From the NCBI GenBank assembly GCA_018644665.1, contig JABGQA010000057.1, positions 1-57,066 on the forward strand: a stretch of 57,066 bases of DNA, in the 5' to 3' direction. The notes under the pieces were generated by a model that saw nothing but the letters and a program-made list of their open reading frames with translations, searched no databases and was not told where the DNA came from. Both the position numbers and the translations under genes were made by a program. The first letter of the stretch is position 1; every line of letters begins with the position of its first letter. This document shows, piece after piece, positions 8,161 to 16,972 of this stretch. The DNA is from Candidatus Poribacteria bacterium. GTDB lineage: Bacteria > Poribacteria > WGA-4E > GCA-2687025.

Positions 8161-9336
8161 CTACCTTCTGAACTCAATCGGCGTCGCCCTGATGCGCGCG
8201 GCCTGCGGCGTCGCTGTCGGCGTCGGCGCATCGTCTGACGTGTCCTCGGGGATGTAGTCGCGATAGTCCGCGATCCCGCCCGTGGTGAGAGCGTACACCA
8301 CGGCGTTCGTCGCCCACCTCATGACCCCGGGGGAGTAGTTGACCCCGCGCGATGGCCCGCTCACCGTCCGCATCGCACAGAGGTAGTCCCGCCGTATCAT
8401 GAGGGCGACGAGCTTGCCGCCGACCGAGATGCCCTCGAGGTAGTTGCGCCGGGGCGGGCGGGCGCCCTCCCAGAACATGGCGAATCCGATGGGCGGCCCG
8501 CCGAGGTCGTAGAACGTCCTGTACACGGGATGGTCGTTCGGCAGGCGCTCGATGCCGTACTCGGGCATTGCGCGGCGCATCTGCGCCTGGAACACCTCAA
8601 TGATCGCCTGCCCGGGAGCGCGCAGTCCGCAGTCGTCGAAGATCAGCATCCCCCGCTTGTCGACTAGGTACCGCCGTAGCCCGTAGATCTCAGCATCGCT
8701 CAGCGCGCCGTCGAGGTTGCGGCCGCCGCCCTCGGGGACGAGGTCGTAGGAGCGCGCCAACGACGGGTCGTGCCCCGTCATCCACAGGATCGGCGCCTTC
8801 ATCAGGTCGGGGTCCGTGAGGCGAAGTGCGCCGCCGGCAACGTCCAGGTCGGTCTTGATGCGGGTCTTCTCGTTCAGCCACTTGGCGAGCGTACCCAGCG
8901 ACCCCGAGTCGGCCCACCAGTCCGAGAGATCGTGCCTCACCCGGACAAGCCGACACACGCCCCGGATGTCCTTACCACGACCTACGACGCGGCCGCCAGG
9001 CTGTCCCCTGGGCAGCGGCAGCACGTCCGCCGCGCCGACCGTGACCGTCACACCCATGTCTCCGAGGCCATCGAGTTCGGCGCCCACATGCTCGACGAGC
9101 GAGATGCCGGGCATCGCAGACCCCGGATGCCACGGCGCGACTGCTGCCCCCGGGCGAGGCGCGCGACGCATGGCCCTAGCCGGTGGCGCCCCGGATGCGA
9201 TCGCGAGCGCAGGTCGAGCGTGACCTACGCACACGCACCAGGGCACGAAGAGCGCCATGGCGAATGCCACGACAATGCAGGCTGGTGGCCGCGTTGAGGT
9301 GGCGGCGTCCGTGGGTGGTCTGCCTGTGCCGTTCAT
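8161..9336 (-). CDS. DUF4159 protein without the TonB-like anchor (B)
   Basis: A 391-residue paralogue of the gene ending at 9508. The N-terminus has one hydrophobic stretch (VVAFAMALFVPWCVCVGHA) that looks like a signal peptide or anchor but lacks the S-x3-H pattern of its two relatives, and the proline-rich spacer is short. The DUF4159 domain (about 112-391) keeps RVRHDLSDWWADSGS, APILWMTGHDP, MLIFDDCG, YGIERLPNDHPVYRTFYDL and RRDYLCAM, nearly identical in order to copy C. The start is the ATG with GAGG about 13 bases upstream; an earlier GTG would add 25 residues. It probably arose by duplication of copy C, then lost or swapped the anchor. It could be a soluble periplasmic form. Confidence 0.75.
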   Translation of the reverse strand: MNGTGRPPTDAATSTRPPACIVVAFAMALFVPWCVCVGHARPALAIASGAPPARAMRRAPRPGAAVAPWHPGSAMPGISLVEHVGAELDGLGDMGVTVTVGAADVLPLPRGQPGGRVVGRGKDIRGVCRLVRVRHDLSDWWADSGSLGTLAKWLNEKTRIKTDLDVAGGALRLTDPDLMKAPILWMTGHDPSLARSYDLVPEGGGRNLDGALSDAEIYGLRRYLVDKRGMLIFDDCGLRAPGQAIIEVFQAQMRRAMPEYGIERLPNDHPVYRTFYDLGGPPIGFAMFWEGARPPRRNYLEGISVGGKLVALMIRRDYLCAMRTVSGPSRGVNYSPGVMRWATNAVVYALTTGGIADYRDYIPEDTSDDAPTPTATPQAARIRATPIEFRR

Positions 9337-9466
9337 ACGGCTACGTCCTCGAACGATGCCGGACACGGGCGCCGGGCGCCGCCCGGCGACAGTCGCAGCG
9401 ACGCAATGCACGTGCCACTGCGCCCATCCGGGCCATTGCCAAACTTTGTTCGTAGTAGGGAGCGGT

Positions 9467-9496
9467 GGCCAGGGGTCACAGAGGTGACCCCTGGCC
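9467..9496 (-). terminator. Perfect 13-bp hairpin after the DUF4159 gene C
   Basis: GGCCAGGGGTCAC (9467-9479) pairs without mismatch with GTGACCCCTGGCC (9484-9496) around a four-base loop. It begins 12 bases past the stop of the minus-strand gene ending at 9508 and precedes the next minus-strand gene, fitting a transcription terminator or mRNA 3' stabiliser. No U run follows. Confidence 0.55.
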
Positions 9497-9507
9497 TCGG
9501 CGCGCCT

Positions 9508-11010
9508 CTATTCCTCCAACGCCAGTGGCGTGGTGGCGATGCGCGTCGACTGGGGAGCAGACTCCTGGAGATGGTCGGCGGTGTAGAGACCCGCCGGCAC
9601 GTAGTTGGCGTAGTCGGCGATGTTCCCCGTAGTGAGCGAGTACACGACCACGTTCGTCGCCCAGCGGTACACGCCCGGCGAGTAGTTCACCGACCGCGTC
9701 GGCAAGTTGACGGCTTCCATCGCGCACATGTAGTCGCGACGGATCATCATCGCCACGAGCTTGTCCCCGACGGAGATGCCCTCGAGGTAGTTGCGCTTCG
9801 GAGGCCGCGTGCCCCACCAGAAGATGTCGAATCCGACCGGCGGGCCGGCCAGTTCATAGAAGGTGCGGTAGACGGGGTGATCGTTGGGCAGTCGCTCGAT
9901 GCCGTATTCGGGCATCACGAGCCGCATCTGCGCCTGGAAGATCTTGATCATCGCCTGCGCGGGGGCGTTCACGCCGCAATCGTCGAAGACAAGCATCCCC
10001 TGGCCCACCGTGAGGTACTTGCGCAGGTTCATCGCTTCCAGGTCGCCGAGTTTGTTGTCGAGCTTCGAGCCTCCGCCACCCTCGCGCAACAGACCGCGTG
10101 ACTGAACGAGGGCCGGATCGTGCCCCGTCATCCACAGGAGGGGCGATTTGTGCAGGTTCGCGTCCGATAGCCGGACCGCGCCGCCTTCGATGTTCATGTC
10201 CGTCTTGATCTGCGTCTTCTCGTTGAGCCACTTCGTGAGAGCGTTCAGCGAGGAGGAATCCGCCCACCAGTCCGACAGGTCGTGCTTCACGCGGACGAGA
10301 CGGAAGACGCCGCGGATGTCCTTCCCCACGCCGACGATGCGCCCGCCGCCCTCTCCTACGATAAGGGGCCGCACCTCCTCGTAGCCGATCGTGGCGGCTT
10401 CGGCCATGTCGCCGAGCCCGTCCAGCGCGGCTCCAACATGGTCGACCAGGGATAGGCCCGTGGGCTCGCCGAACTGCGCCCTCGGCCCGGCGATGGTGGC
10501 GCCAGAAACAGCACGGCGGAGCTTGGGGCCGGAGCCCCCAGCTGCCCCGACGACGGGCGCGGAGAAGGCGAGCGGGTCGGGGCCATCGGTGACGGGCAGG
10601 TCCGCGGCCGTGACCACCTGCGGCACGTCCGTGTTGGGCCGCACAACGCGTGGGCTGGCGACGTTCACCGGCGCGTTGACCTGCACAGCGCGCGTCGCGA
10701 ACTGTAGCACGCTCTCCACGCGAACGGACGAGGTCTTGGGCAGGGACGACAGGTTCGCGCGGGTCGTCACCTGTGGTTGAACCGGCATTGGAGTGTCCGT
10801 GCGGACGACCGGCTTGGGGATCGGCTTCGGCCGCGCCTTGCGCGGAGTCGGCTTCGAGATCGGCGCGGGGGTCACGATATCGGTGTCGAACAGGTTGGGG
10901 ATGATCTCCTTCTCGACGAGGATGTAGAAGGTCAGAGCGACTGCCGCCGCCGCGTGCACGGCGATGGACACCGTGAATGCGAATCGTGTGCGTTGGGACT
11001 TCGCCGCCAT
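9508..11010 (-). CDS. DUF4159 protein with TonB-like anchor and Pro-rich spacer (C)
   Basis: A 500-residue protein with three parts. Residues 10-32 are a membrane helix with SIAVH (15-19), the same S-x3-H spacing as E. coli TonB Ser16/His20. Residues about 45-215 are a rigid Pro/Lys/Arg-rich spacer (KPTPRKARPKPIPKPVV), again TonB-like. The C-terminal DUF4159 domain starts near 225 with VGVGKDIRGVFRLVRVKHD and keeps SDWWADSSS, MTGHDP, VFDDCG and RRDYMCAM. AAGGAG lies nine bases before the chosen ATG, far better than the upstream frame start. I infer an inner-membrane anchored periplasmic protein able to couple to an ExbB/ExbD-type motor, though no exbBD lies in this window. The next gene downstream is its paralogue. 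Confidence 0.82.
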   Translation of the reverse strand: MAAKSQRTRFAFTVSIAVHAAAAVALTFYILVEKEIIPNLFDTDIVTPAPISKPTPRKARPKPIPKPVVRTDTPMPVQPQVTTRANLSSLPKTSSVRVESVLQFATRAVQVNAPVNVASPRVVRPNTDVPQVVTAADLPVTDGPDPLAFSAPVVGAAGGSGPKLRRAVSGATIAGPRAQFGEPTGLSLVDHVGAALDGLGDMAEAATIGYEEVRPLIVGEGGGRIVGVGKDIRGVFRLVRVKHDLSDWWADSSSLNALTKWLNEKTQIKTDMNIEGGAVRLSDANLHKSPLLWMTGHDPALVQSRGLLREGGGGSKLDNKLGDLEAMNLRKYLTVGQGMLVFDDCGVNAPAQAMIKIFQAQMRLVMPEYGIERLPNDHPVYRTFYELAGPPVGFDIFWWGTRPPKRNYLEGISVGDKLVAMMIRRDYMCAMEAVNLPTRSVNYSPGVYRWATNVVVYSLTTGNIADYANYVPAGLYTADHLQESAPQSTRIATTPLALEE

Positions 11011-11155
11011 GAGGCGATACTCCTTGCGGTGTGGGCGCGCAGACCCGTCCCTCAGCCCGCGCGGAAACACGCGCGAACTCTCGGTTCGAGGTCCCGTGAC
11101 GGGCCTCACGCCATGTCAGTAGCCTTTCGTCGCCTGATCCTCGCCTGGCTAAGGG

Positions 11156-11184
11156 CAACATCCATGCCACGCATTCTGTATAAT
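11156..11184 (+). promoter_or_regulatory. Possible sigma70-type promoter for xdhC
   Basis: A perfect TATAAT lies at 11179-11184 in otherwise GC-rich sequence, about 180 bases before the XdhC start. The hexamer 17 bases upstream (CAACAT, 11156-11161) is a poor -35 match, so the call rests on the -10 box and the AT-rich island around it. Confidence 0.3.
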
Positions 11185-11280
11185 CGAATGCGCTTAATGC
11201 CTGTTCTGTGCCTTCCGCGACATGGAGAGGAGGATCGTATTGGGGCGTCGGCGGGAAACCACGCGTACCGTATGGGGCAG

Positions 11281-11306
11281 CCTCGCCGCGGCTCTGTGCG
11301 GCGAGG
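11281..11306 (+). promoter_or_regulatory. Hairpin in the xdhC leader
   Basis: CCTCGCCGC pairs perfectly with GCGGCGAGG around an eight-base loop, inside the untranslated leader between the possible promoter and the XdhC start. It could be an attenuator, part of a metabolite-sensing leader, or incidental. I do not recognise a known riboswitch core. Confidence 0.3.
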
Positions 11307-11366
11307 GTCATTCGGGGTACATTTAGGGTGGCAGTGATCCCCTCAACCCACGGGCGGGCCGTCGGC

Positions 11367-12443
11367 ATGCGAGACATCTACCGGATGATCCCCGAGTTGA
11401 CCGCGAACCGCAGTCGCGCGGCGTACTGCACCGTGGTCGACACAGTGGGATCGACGCCGCAGAAGGAAGGCGCGAAGCTTCTCATCCTCCCGACGATGGC
11501 CAGCGTGGGGACGCTCGGCGGCGGCTGTGTCGAGGCCGAGGCGCGCAAGCAAGCCGCCCGCCTCATGCAGACCAACTCGCGCAAGCTCCTCGACTTCAAA
11601 CTCGACAGCGACTACGGGTGGGACGACGGTCTCATATGCGGCGGCAGCATGCGCATATTCGTCGACCTGATGGATCGGCCTGACGACGGGCATCTCTTCG
11701 TAGAGATGGAACGCCTCCTGGCGGAAGACACGCCGGTGGCGTTCGGCACAGTCGTCGAGGCGCCCGACAGCGGTCTACTCGGCGCGAAGCGGCTGATCGC
11801 CACGGACGGCACGCGGCTTGGCACTCTCGGCAGCGAGGCGATGGACGAGCTGTTCACGGGACATGCCATCGCCGCCCTGGAGAAGAACGACGCACGGCTA
11901 TGGACGGAGGCCGAGAGCGGCATCACGGTGTTCGTCGAGGCGATGCTGCCGCAGATCCGGCTCGTCGTCTGCGGCGCCGGGCACGTCGGCGCGGCCTTGA
12001 CGCATTTCGCCGCCATGTGCGACTTCCACGTCACGGTCATTGACGACCGCCCGGAATTCGCAAACGCCGAGAACCTGCCGGACGCGCACGAGATCATCGT
12101 GGGGGACTTGCCGACGGCCACCGCCAGCGCAGCAGTCGGACCGCTGACGTACTTCGTGATCGTCACGCGCGGGCATAACCACGACGAATCGTGCCTGCGC
12201 GCGGTGGTCGAGACGGACGCCGGCTACATAGGGATGATCGGCAGCCGTCGCAAGATCAAGCTGATCTACGACGACCTGAAGGAGTTAGGCATCGCGGAGT
12301 CCCTCTTCGACCGCGTGCAGGCGCCGATCGGCATCGACATCGCGTCGAACACGGTGCCGGAGATCGCGGTTTCCATCGTCGCCCAGCTCATACAGGCTCG
12401 CAACACACAGAAGGTCGGGCAGTACACCGCCGCGCTGGCGTAG
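11367..12443 (+). CDS. xdhC: XdhC/CoxI-family molybdenum enzyme maturation factor
   Basis: A 358-residue two-domain XdhC-family protein. The N-terminal XdhC/CoxI domain has GSTPQKEGAKLLI and GTLGGGCVEAEA. The C-terminal Rossmann domain has LVVCGAGHVGAALTHFAA and VTVIDDRPEFA, then GMIGSRRK. In known systems XdhC binds molybdenum cofactor, promotes its sulfuration and inserts it into xanthine dehydrogenase-type enzymes in the cytosol. No molybdoenzyme or cofactor gene lies nearby, so its client must be elsewhere. The ATG of MRDIYRMIPEL is chosen because XdhC proteins start there; upstream codons in frame lie in a structured leader. It is flanked by a divergent DUF4159 gene and the convergent lpxI. 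Confidence 0.88.
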   Translation: MRDIYRMIPELTANRSRAAYCTVVDTVGSTPQKEGAKLLILPTMASVGTLGGGCVEAEARKQAARLMQTNSRKLLDFKLDSDYGWDDGLICGGSMRIFVDLMDRPDDGHLFVEMERLLAEDTPVAFGTVVEAPDSGLLGAKRLIATDGTRLGTLGSEAMDELFTGHAIAALEKNDARLWTEAESGITVFVEAMLPQIRLVVCGAGHVGAALTHFAAMCDFHVTVIDDRPEFANAENLPDAHEIIVGDLPTATASAAVGPLTYFVIVTRGHNHDESCLRAVVETDAGYIGMIGSRRKIKLIYDDLKELGIAESLFDRVQAPIGIDIASNTVPEIAVSIVAQLIQARNTQKVGQYTAALA

Positions 12444-12453
12444 GCGGCGTCAC

Positions 12454-13266
12454 CTACGTTGCGGCGACGATGACCAGCCCGTTCGCGTCGGCCCGCTCCA
12501 CGAGTTCCTGCCGGTCGAGCACGAACGTACGATCCGCCTCAACGGCGAGCGCGGCCGCGTCGACCTCGACGAGCGCGTCGATCGTGTCGGGCCCTACCGT
12601 AGGCACGTCGAACCGGAAGTCGTGGTCGGGACGCGCGGCCTTAGCGACGACGATGCCGGCCCCCGCGAGGTCGGCGGCCCGCCGGATTACCGCGTCCGTG
12701 CCCTCCATCGCTTCGACGGCGACCGGCACTCCGTCCTTCACGGCGACAGCCTGCCCGATGTCCAGGCGAGCCACTTCGCGCGCGAGGCGCAACGCGTGTT
12801 CGGCGTCGCGGCGCAGAGCCCGCCCTGGCTTCCCCTTCGTCAGGGCGCCGGCCGTGGCGACCAGCGGCGGCAGGTACGTTCGCTGATCGGCGACAGTGAA
12901 CCCGCGCGCGCCGAACTCGTCGGCGATGGCGCGGAACAGGCTTTGGCTGCCTCGCGTCTTCGCCTGCGCGAGAATCTTCAGCGCGAGCCAGTCCAACTGC
13001 TTCGGCCGGAACAGGACGTCCTTCCCCACCGCGCCGAGGATCACCAACTCGGTGGCGCCGGCGGCGTCGAAGACGCGCAGCATCTCGTGGATCTTCCCGA
13101 CGCTGAGGTGGCGGAACACGTGGGCGGCCGCGCTGAGTTCCGGCCGCGGCTCGTTGCTGATGCTCACGATGGCGAGGGGACGCGCGCCCTGCATGACCTG
13201 CGTCAGGACTACCGGGAGCCGTCCGGCGCCCGCGATGACGCCGAGAGGTCGGACGTCGTCGGTCAC
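12454..13266 (-). CDS. lpxI: UDP-2,3-diacylglucosamine pyrophosphatase LpxI
   Basis: A 270-residue LpxI (DUF1009) protein, which cleaves UDP-2,3-diacylglucosamine to lipid X and UMP on the cytosolic face of the inner membrane, replacing LpxH. Diagnostic stretches include GVIAGAGRLPVVL at the start, GAVGKDVLFRP in the middle, GQAVAVKDGVPVAVEAMEGT and KAARPDHDFRFDVPTVGPDT near the end. The length is typical. The GTG start overlaps the stop of lpxA by four bases (GTGA), indicating translational coupling. It is the last gene of the minus-strand lipid A and glycan run. No LpxH, LpxB, LpxD or LpxK is in the window. Confidence 0.93.
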   Translation of the reverse strand: MTDDVRPLGVIAGAGRLPVVLTQVMQGARPLAIVSISNEPRPELSAAAHVFRHLSVGKIHEMLRVFDAAGATELVILGAVGKDVLFRPKQLDWLALKILAQAKTRGSQSLFRAIADEFGARGFTVADQRTYLPPLVATAGALTKGKPGRALRRDAEHALRLAREVARLDIGQAVAVKDGVPVAVEAMEGTDAVIRRAADLAGAGIVVAKAARPDHDFRFDVPTVGPDTIDALVEVDAAALAVEADRTFVLDRQELVERADANGLVIVAAT

Positions 13267-14072
13267 TTAGAGTCTCGGACGCGCCGGCAGACGCCCCGAG
13301 GCGAGTTCTCGATGAACTCCAGCAGGTGCGCTACGTGAGGGTCGTCCTCGACCTGCTCGCGCGTCTGCGCGACGGCATCGCTCACGTTCAGGTCGGAGCG
13401 GAATAGCAGGCGGTATGCCCGCTTCAGCGCGCGCACCGACTCGTCAGGCACATCGGCCATGGGATGGTTCACGGCGGTGCCACGTCCGAGCACGTTGAGC
13501 CCGCGCACCCATGCCGGGTGGCCATCGCCGACCGTATACGGCGGAAGGTCCTGGCTAAACTTCGAGCACGCCCCGGCCATCGACCCACGCCCGATGCGCA
13601 CGAATTGGTGGACGCCGACATGCGCACCGATGCGAGCAGGGCCATCTACCTGGACATGCCCGCCTAGGGTGGCGAAGTTCGCCATGATGATGCGGTCGCC
13701 GAGGACGCAGTCGTGCGCGATGTTCGCCCAGTTCATCAGGAGGTTGTCGCTGCCGACGACCGTGGCTTCGCCCGGCGTTGATGACGCCGAGATGGTCACG
13801 TATTCACGCATGATGTTCCGCGGGCCTATCAGCGTGCGGCAGTCGCCATCGTGAGACTTCAGGTCGACCGAGGTGTGCCCGAGGACGGCGCCGTAGTAGA
13901 TGCGGCACTCCTCACCGATCTCCGCGTGGGCGCAGATCTTCACGTGCGCGTCGAGCCACGTGCCGGCGCCAATCACAGCGCCATCCTCGACGATGCAGAA
14001 CGGGCCGATCTCCACGCCGTCGCCCATCTTGGCGCCGGGATGCACGATCGCGGTCGGATGCACCCGTGGCAT
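13263..14072 (-). CDS. lpxA: UDP-N-acetylglucosamine acyltransferase LpxA
   Basis: A 269-residue left-handed beta-helix acyltransferase that moves a 3-hydroxyacyl chain from ACP to UDP-GlcNAc, the first lipid A step. Hexapeptide repeats start at HPTAIVHPGAKMGDGVEIGP, followed by GSDNLLMNWANIAHDC with the catalytic His (E. coli His125 equivalent), GGHVQV and VHQFVRIG. The His three residues before the catalytic one in E. coli (INAHIAHDC) is Asn here (NWANIAHDC). The C-terminal helical part (ALKRAYRLLFRSDLNVSDAV) fits LpxA and not LpxD. It follows lpxC-fabZ by 40 bases and overlaps lpxI by four. Acyl-chain length cannot be judged. Confidence 0.93.
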   Translation of the reverse strand: MPRVHPTAIVHPGAKMGDGVEIGPFCIVEDGAVIGAGTWLDAHVKICAHAEIGEECRIYYGAVLGHTSVDLKSHDGDCRTLIGPRNIMREYVTISASSTPGEATVVGSDNLLMNWANIAHDCVLGDRIIMANFATLGGHVQVDGPARIGAHVGVHQFVRIGRGSMAGACSKFSQDLPPYTVGDGHPAWVRGLNVLGRGTAVNHPMADVPDESVRALKRAYRLLFRSDLNVSDAVAQTREQVEDDPHVAHLLEFIENSPRGVCRRVRDSK

Positions 14073-14112
14073 GGCGGTCTCCCTGGGACGGCGGAGCGGA
14101 GGGCGGGACAGA

Positions 14113-15474
14113 TTAGGCGGTCGCGCTGGGATCGACGATGGCGAAGCTGAATTCGGCCTCAGCCACCAAGTCGCCCTCTACCGTCGCGACGCCTCGGAGT
14201 TTACCCACCGTTCGACGGAGGCGCAACACTTCCACCTCCAGGCGGAGCTGATCCCCGGGGACCACCGGGCGGCGGAACTTCGCGTCCGAGATGCTCCCGA
14301 AATACGCGAGCTTGCCGACGAAGTCCTCGCGTCGCAGCAGCAGGACACCGCCCGCCTGCGCCATCGCCTCGGTGATGAGCACGCCCGGCATGACGGGGTG
14401 ACCGGGGAAGTGCCCGCGGAAGAACTCCTCGTTGAAGCTGACGCTCTTGATGGCGACGATGCGACGGTCCGACTCCATCTCGACGACGCGGTCGAGCAGG
14501 AGGAACGGGTACCGGTGCGGGATGATCGCCTCAATATCGACAGGGCCGAGCGGGACGGGCAGGACGTGCTGGGCGGCGGCGCGTTGGTCGCGTAGCGCGG
14601 CGGCCATCTTGAGGTTCAGCGCGTGCTGAGGCCGCACGGCGACGACATGTCCGCGCAACGGCGCCCCCGCGAGGTACAGGTCGCCTATTAGGTCGAGTAC
14701 CTTGTGCCGGACGAGTTCGTCGGCGTGCCGAAGGGGCGGGTGTCCCGCTTCTCCGCCGATGATGAGGACGTTCTCCGATGTCGCGCCCTTGCCGAGCCCG
14801 GCGGCGCGAAGGGCCTCCACCTCGTCGGCGAAGCAGAACGTGCGTGCTGACGCGATCTCTGCGCGGTACGTGTCGGGGTCCACGTCGAATGTCGCGACCT
14901 GCGTGCGCACGCCGTCGCGGCCGTGAGCGTCGAAGACACACGTGACGCGAAGCCCGTCGCCGGGAGACACGGTGAGCGACCGATCGCCGTCCTCAACCAC
15001 CAACGGCTGTGGCACGTCGATGTGGCGACGGGGAGCGCCCTGCCCCTCCATTCCGGCGCTCACGATGGCCTCCACGAACGTCGCAGCGCTGCCGTCGCCA
15101 GCCGGGATTTCGGGGCCGTCGACCTCAACGCGGGCGTTGTCCACCCCGAGTCCGGCCAACGCAGACATGAGGTGCTCGACGGTCTGCACCGCCGCGTCCC
15201 CTGCGCTCAAGGAGGTGGATCGCCCCTGTCCACTGATGTCCGGCGCGTCGGAGACGTGGATCTCGGGATCGCCCTCCAGATCCACACGCGCCAACACAAT
15301 GCCAGCGTCCACGGCGGCGGGACGGATGGTCACAGAGCCGGGCATGCCGAGCATCAGGCCGGCGCTGCTGATCGTCGCGGGCCGGGACAACGTCTGCTGC
15401 TGCTCCAAGGCGCCTGTCTCCAAGGGGGTTGGCCGCACTATAGCCGAATCCACATCGTCGGACAATCGACGCAT
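14113..15474 (-). CDS. lpxC-fabZ: Bifunctional LpxC deacetylase / FabZ dehydratase fusion
   Basis: A 453-residue fusion. Residues about 24-302 are LpxC, the zinc deacetylase committing to lipid [10 protein letters not shown] gives catalytic Glu100 and zinc His101, HKVLDLIGD gives His257 and Asp261, and HALNLK gives His284. The usual GLHSG near the start is GLMLG here, so a conserved but non-ligand His is Met. Residues about 311-453 are FabZ, the 3-hydroxyacyl-ACP dehydratase: [27 protein letters not shown] and TEAMAQAGG supply His355 and Glu369. Such fusions are known from Bacteroidota, Chlorobiota and relatives. It follows the MBOAT gene by 52 bases and precedes lpxA, all on one strand. Confidence 0.94.
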   Translation of the reverse strand: MRRLSDDVDSAIVRPTPLETGALEQQQTLSRPATISSAGLMLGMPGSVTIRPAAVDAGIVLARVDLEGDPEIHVSDAPDISGQGRSTSLSAGDAAVQTVEHLMSALAGLGVDNARVEVDGPEIPAGDGSAATFVEAIVSAGMEGQGAPRRHIDVPQPLVVEDGDRSLTVSPGDGLRVTCVFDAHGRDGVRTQVATFDVDPDTYRAEIASARTFCFADEVEALRAAGLGKGATSENVLIIGGEAGHPPLRHADELVRHKVLDLIGDLYLAGAPLRGHVVAVRPQHALNLKMAAALRDQRAAAQHVLPVPLGPVDIEAIIPHRYPFLLLDRVVEMESDRRIVAIKSVSFNEEFFRGHFPGHPVMPGVLITEAMAQAGGVLLLRREDFVGKLAYFGSISDAKFRRPVVPGDQLRLEVEVLRLRRTVGKLRGVATVEGDLVAEAEFSFAIVDPSATA

Positions 15475-15526
15475 GCGCCCTGCGTAGACGCTGGGAGTCG
15501 GCGCGCGCCGCGCGGGCCGATGCCCG

Positions 15527-16966
15527 TTAGAACTGGAAGTAGATGAACGCGGCCTGACCGTTGGGCCACAGGTAGTACAGCGATACTCCCAGCAGAACGC
15601 AGACCGCGCACGCTAGAGCCAGCGGCGCGCGCGCGACCCACTCGTCCAGCCCACGCAGCCGCCACGACGCGAGGTGTAGCACGGCGAAGGCCGCGATGAT
15701 CACTAGGGTCGAGAAGAACGCCATGTTCCCGAGCCCAAGCCCGGACAGCCCGAATTGCAGGTCTGGGAAGATGAACTTGCGCAGAGCTATCCGCAGGAGT
15801 GTCGGGTCGGCAACGCGGAACACCAGCCACGTGAGCAGCACCCAATACTGGAACGCCACCCACGATGCCGCCGCGGCCGTCACGCGCGCCACGCGGCCTA
15901 CCCGCGCGCCGACGCTGGCGCACAGCGGCTCGATTGCGCGCCAAGCCACGAGCCCGACGCCGTGCATCGCCCCCCAGAGGACGAAGTTCCAGCTCGCCCC
16001 GTGCCATAGACCCCCGAGCAACATGGTCAGCATGAGGTTCCGCGCCGTCATGAGCGCGCCCTGACGACTGCCGCCAAGGGGGATGTACAGGTAGTCCCGG
16101 AGCCACCCCGACAACGAGATGTGCCAGCGGCGCCAGAACGCCGTCGGGTTCGTGGCGAAGTAGGGATGCGCGAAGTTCGCCGGCAGCGTGAAGCCGAACA
16201 GCGACGCTAACGCGATCGCCATGTCGCTGTACCCGGAAAAGTCGCAGTATATCTGGACGTAGAAGCAGACTGCGGCGACCCAGATTACAGCGCTGGGCCA
16301 CCCTTCCGGCGCGTCGAACACAGCGTCGGCGAACGGCGCCAAGTTGTCGGCGATGATGACCTTCTTAGTCAGCCCGCGAAGGAAGAGCATCACGGACCGG
16401 CGATCCACCGCGACGCGCACCGGGCCGCGCAGTTGCGGCAGAAAGTCGGCGGCCCGGACGATGGGGCCCGCGACCAACTGGGGGAAGAAGCTCACGAACA
16501 GGGCGAAGTCCAGGGCGGACCGCGTAGCGGGAAGGCGCCGGCGGTACACGTCGATCGTGTAGCTCATGCTCTGGAATGTGTAGAAGGATACGCCGACGGG
16601 CAGGACGATGTTCAGCGCCACGGAGGAGGGCTCATGCCCCAGGGCGCGCAGGGCCCAGAGCGCGTTCGCGTGGAAGAACCCGGCGTATTTAAAGAACCCC
16701 AGGATGCCCAGATTGGCGGCGATGCTGGCGACCAGTAGCGCGCGGCGACGCTTCGGGTCCTCCACAATATCCAGCCGCCGCCCCACGAAGTAGTCCACGG
16801 CCGTCGAAAGCATGATGAGCGTGATGAACGCGGGGTTCCACCACATGTAAAACACGTAGCTGGCGACCAGCAGCGCTGCCTTCCGTCCGCCGTTGCCTCG
16901 GATCACCGCGAACACGGCGACGAGCAGGACTAGGAATGCGCCGAATTCAGCCGTGTAGAACAGCAT
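15527..16966 (-). CDS. MBOAT-family O-acyltransferase (AlgI/PatA-like)
   Basis: A 479-residue polytopic membrane protein of the MBOAT family, similar in layout to AlgI, which passes acyl groups across the inner membrane to extracytoplasmic polysaccharide. Visible signatures are [74 protein letters not shown] and [16 protein letters not shown] with the catalytic His322. The companion SGNH-type gene ends six bases upstream, the usual two-gene acylation arrangement. The position between glycan and lipid A genes suggests that it decorates the surface glycan, probably by O-acetylation, but the acyl group and target are not determined. Confidence 0.92.
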   Translation of the reverse strand: MLFYTAEFGAFLVLLVAVFAVIRGNGGRKAALLVASYVFYMWWNPAFITLIMLSTAVDYFVGRRLDIVEDPKRRRALLVASIAANLGILGFFKYAGFFHANALWALRALGHEPSSVALNIVLPVGVSFYTFQSMSYTIDVYRRRLPATRSALDFALFVSFFPQLVAGPIVRAADFLPQLRGPVRVAVDRRSVMLFLRGLTKKVIIADNLAPFADAVFDAPEGWPSAVIWVAAVCFYVQIYCDFSGYSDMAIALASLFGFTLPANFAHPYFATNPTAFWRRWHISLSGWLRDYLYIPLGGSRQGALMTARNLMLTMLLGGLWHGASWNFVLWGAMHGVGLVAWRAIEPLCASVGARVGRVARVTAAAASWVAFQYWVLLTWLVFRVADPTLLRIALRKFIFPDLQFGLSGLGLGNMAFFSTLVIIAAFAVLHLASWRLRGLDEWVARAPLALACAVCVLLGVSLYYLWPNGQAAFIYFQF

Positions 16967-16972
16967 CGAAGG

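Noticed and set aside
9854..11377. Alternative minus-strand frame of 507 codons over DUF4159 gene C
   Set aside because: Arg/Gly/His-rich translation with no domain; gene C in the other frame has clear paralogues.
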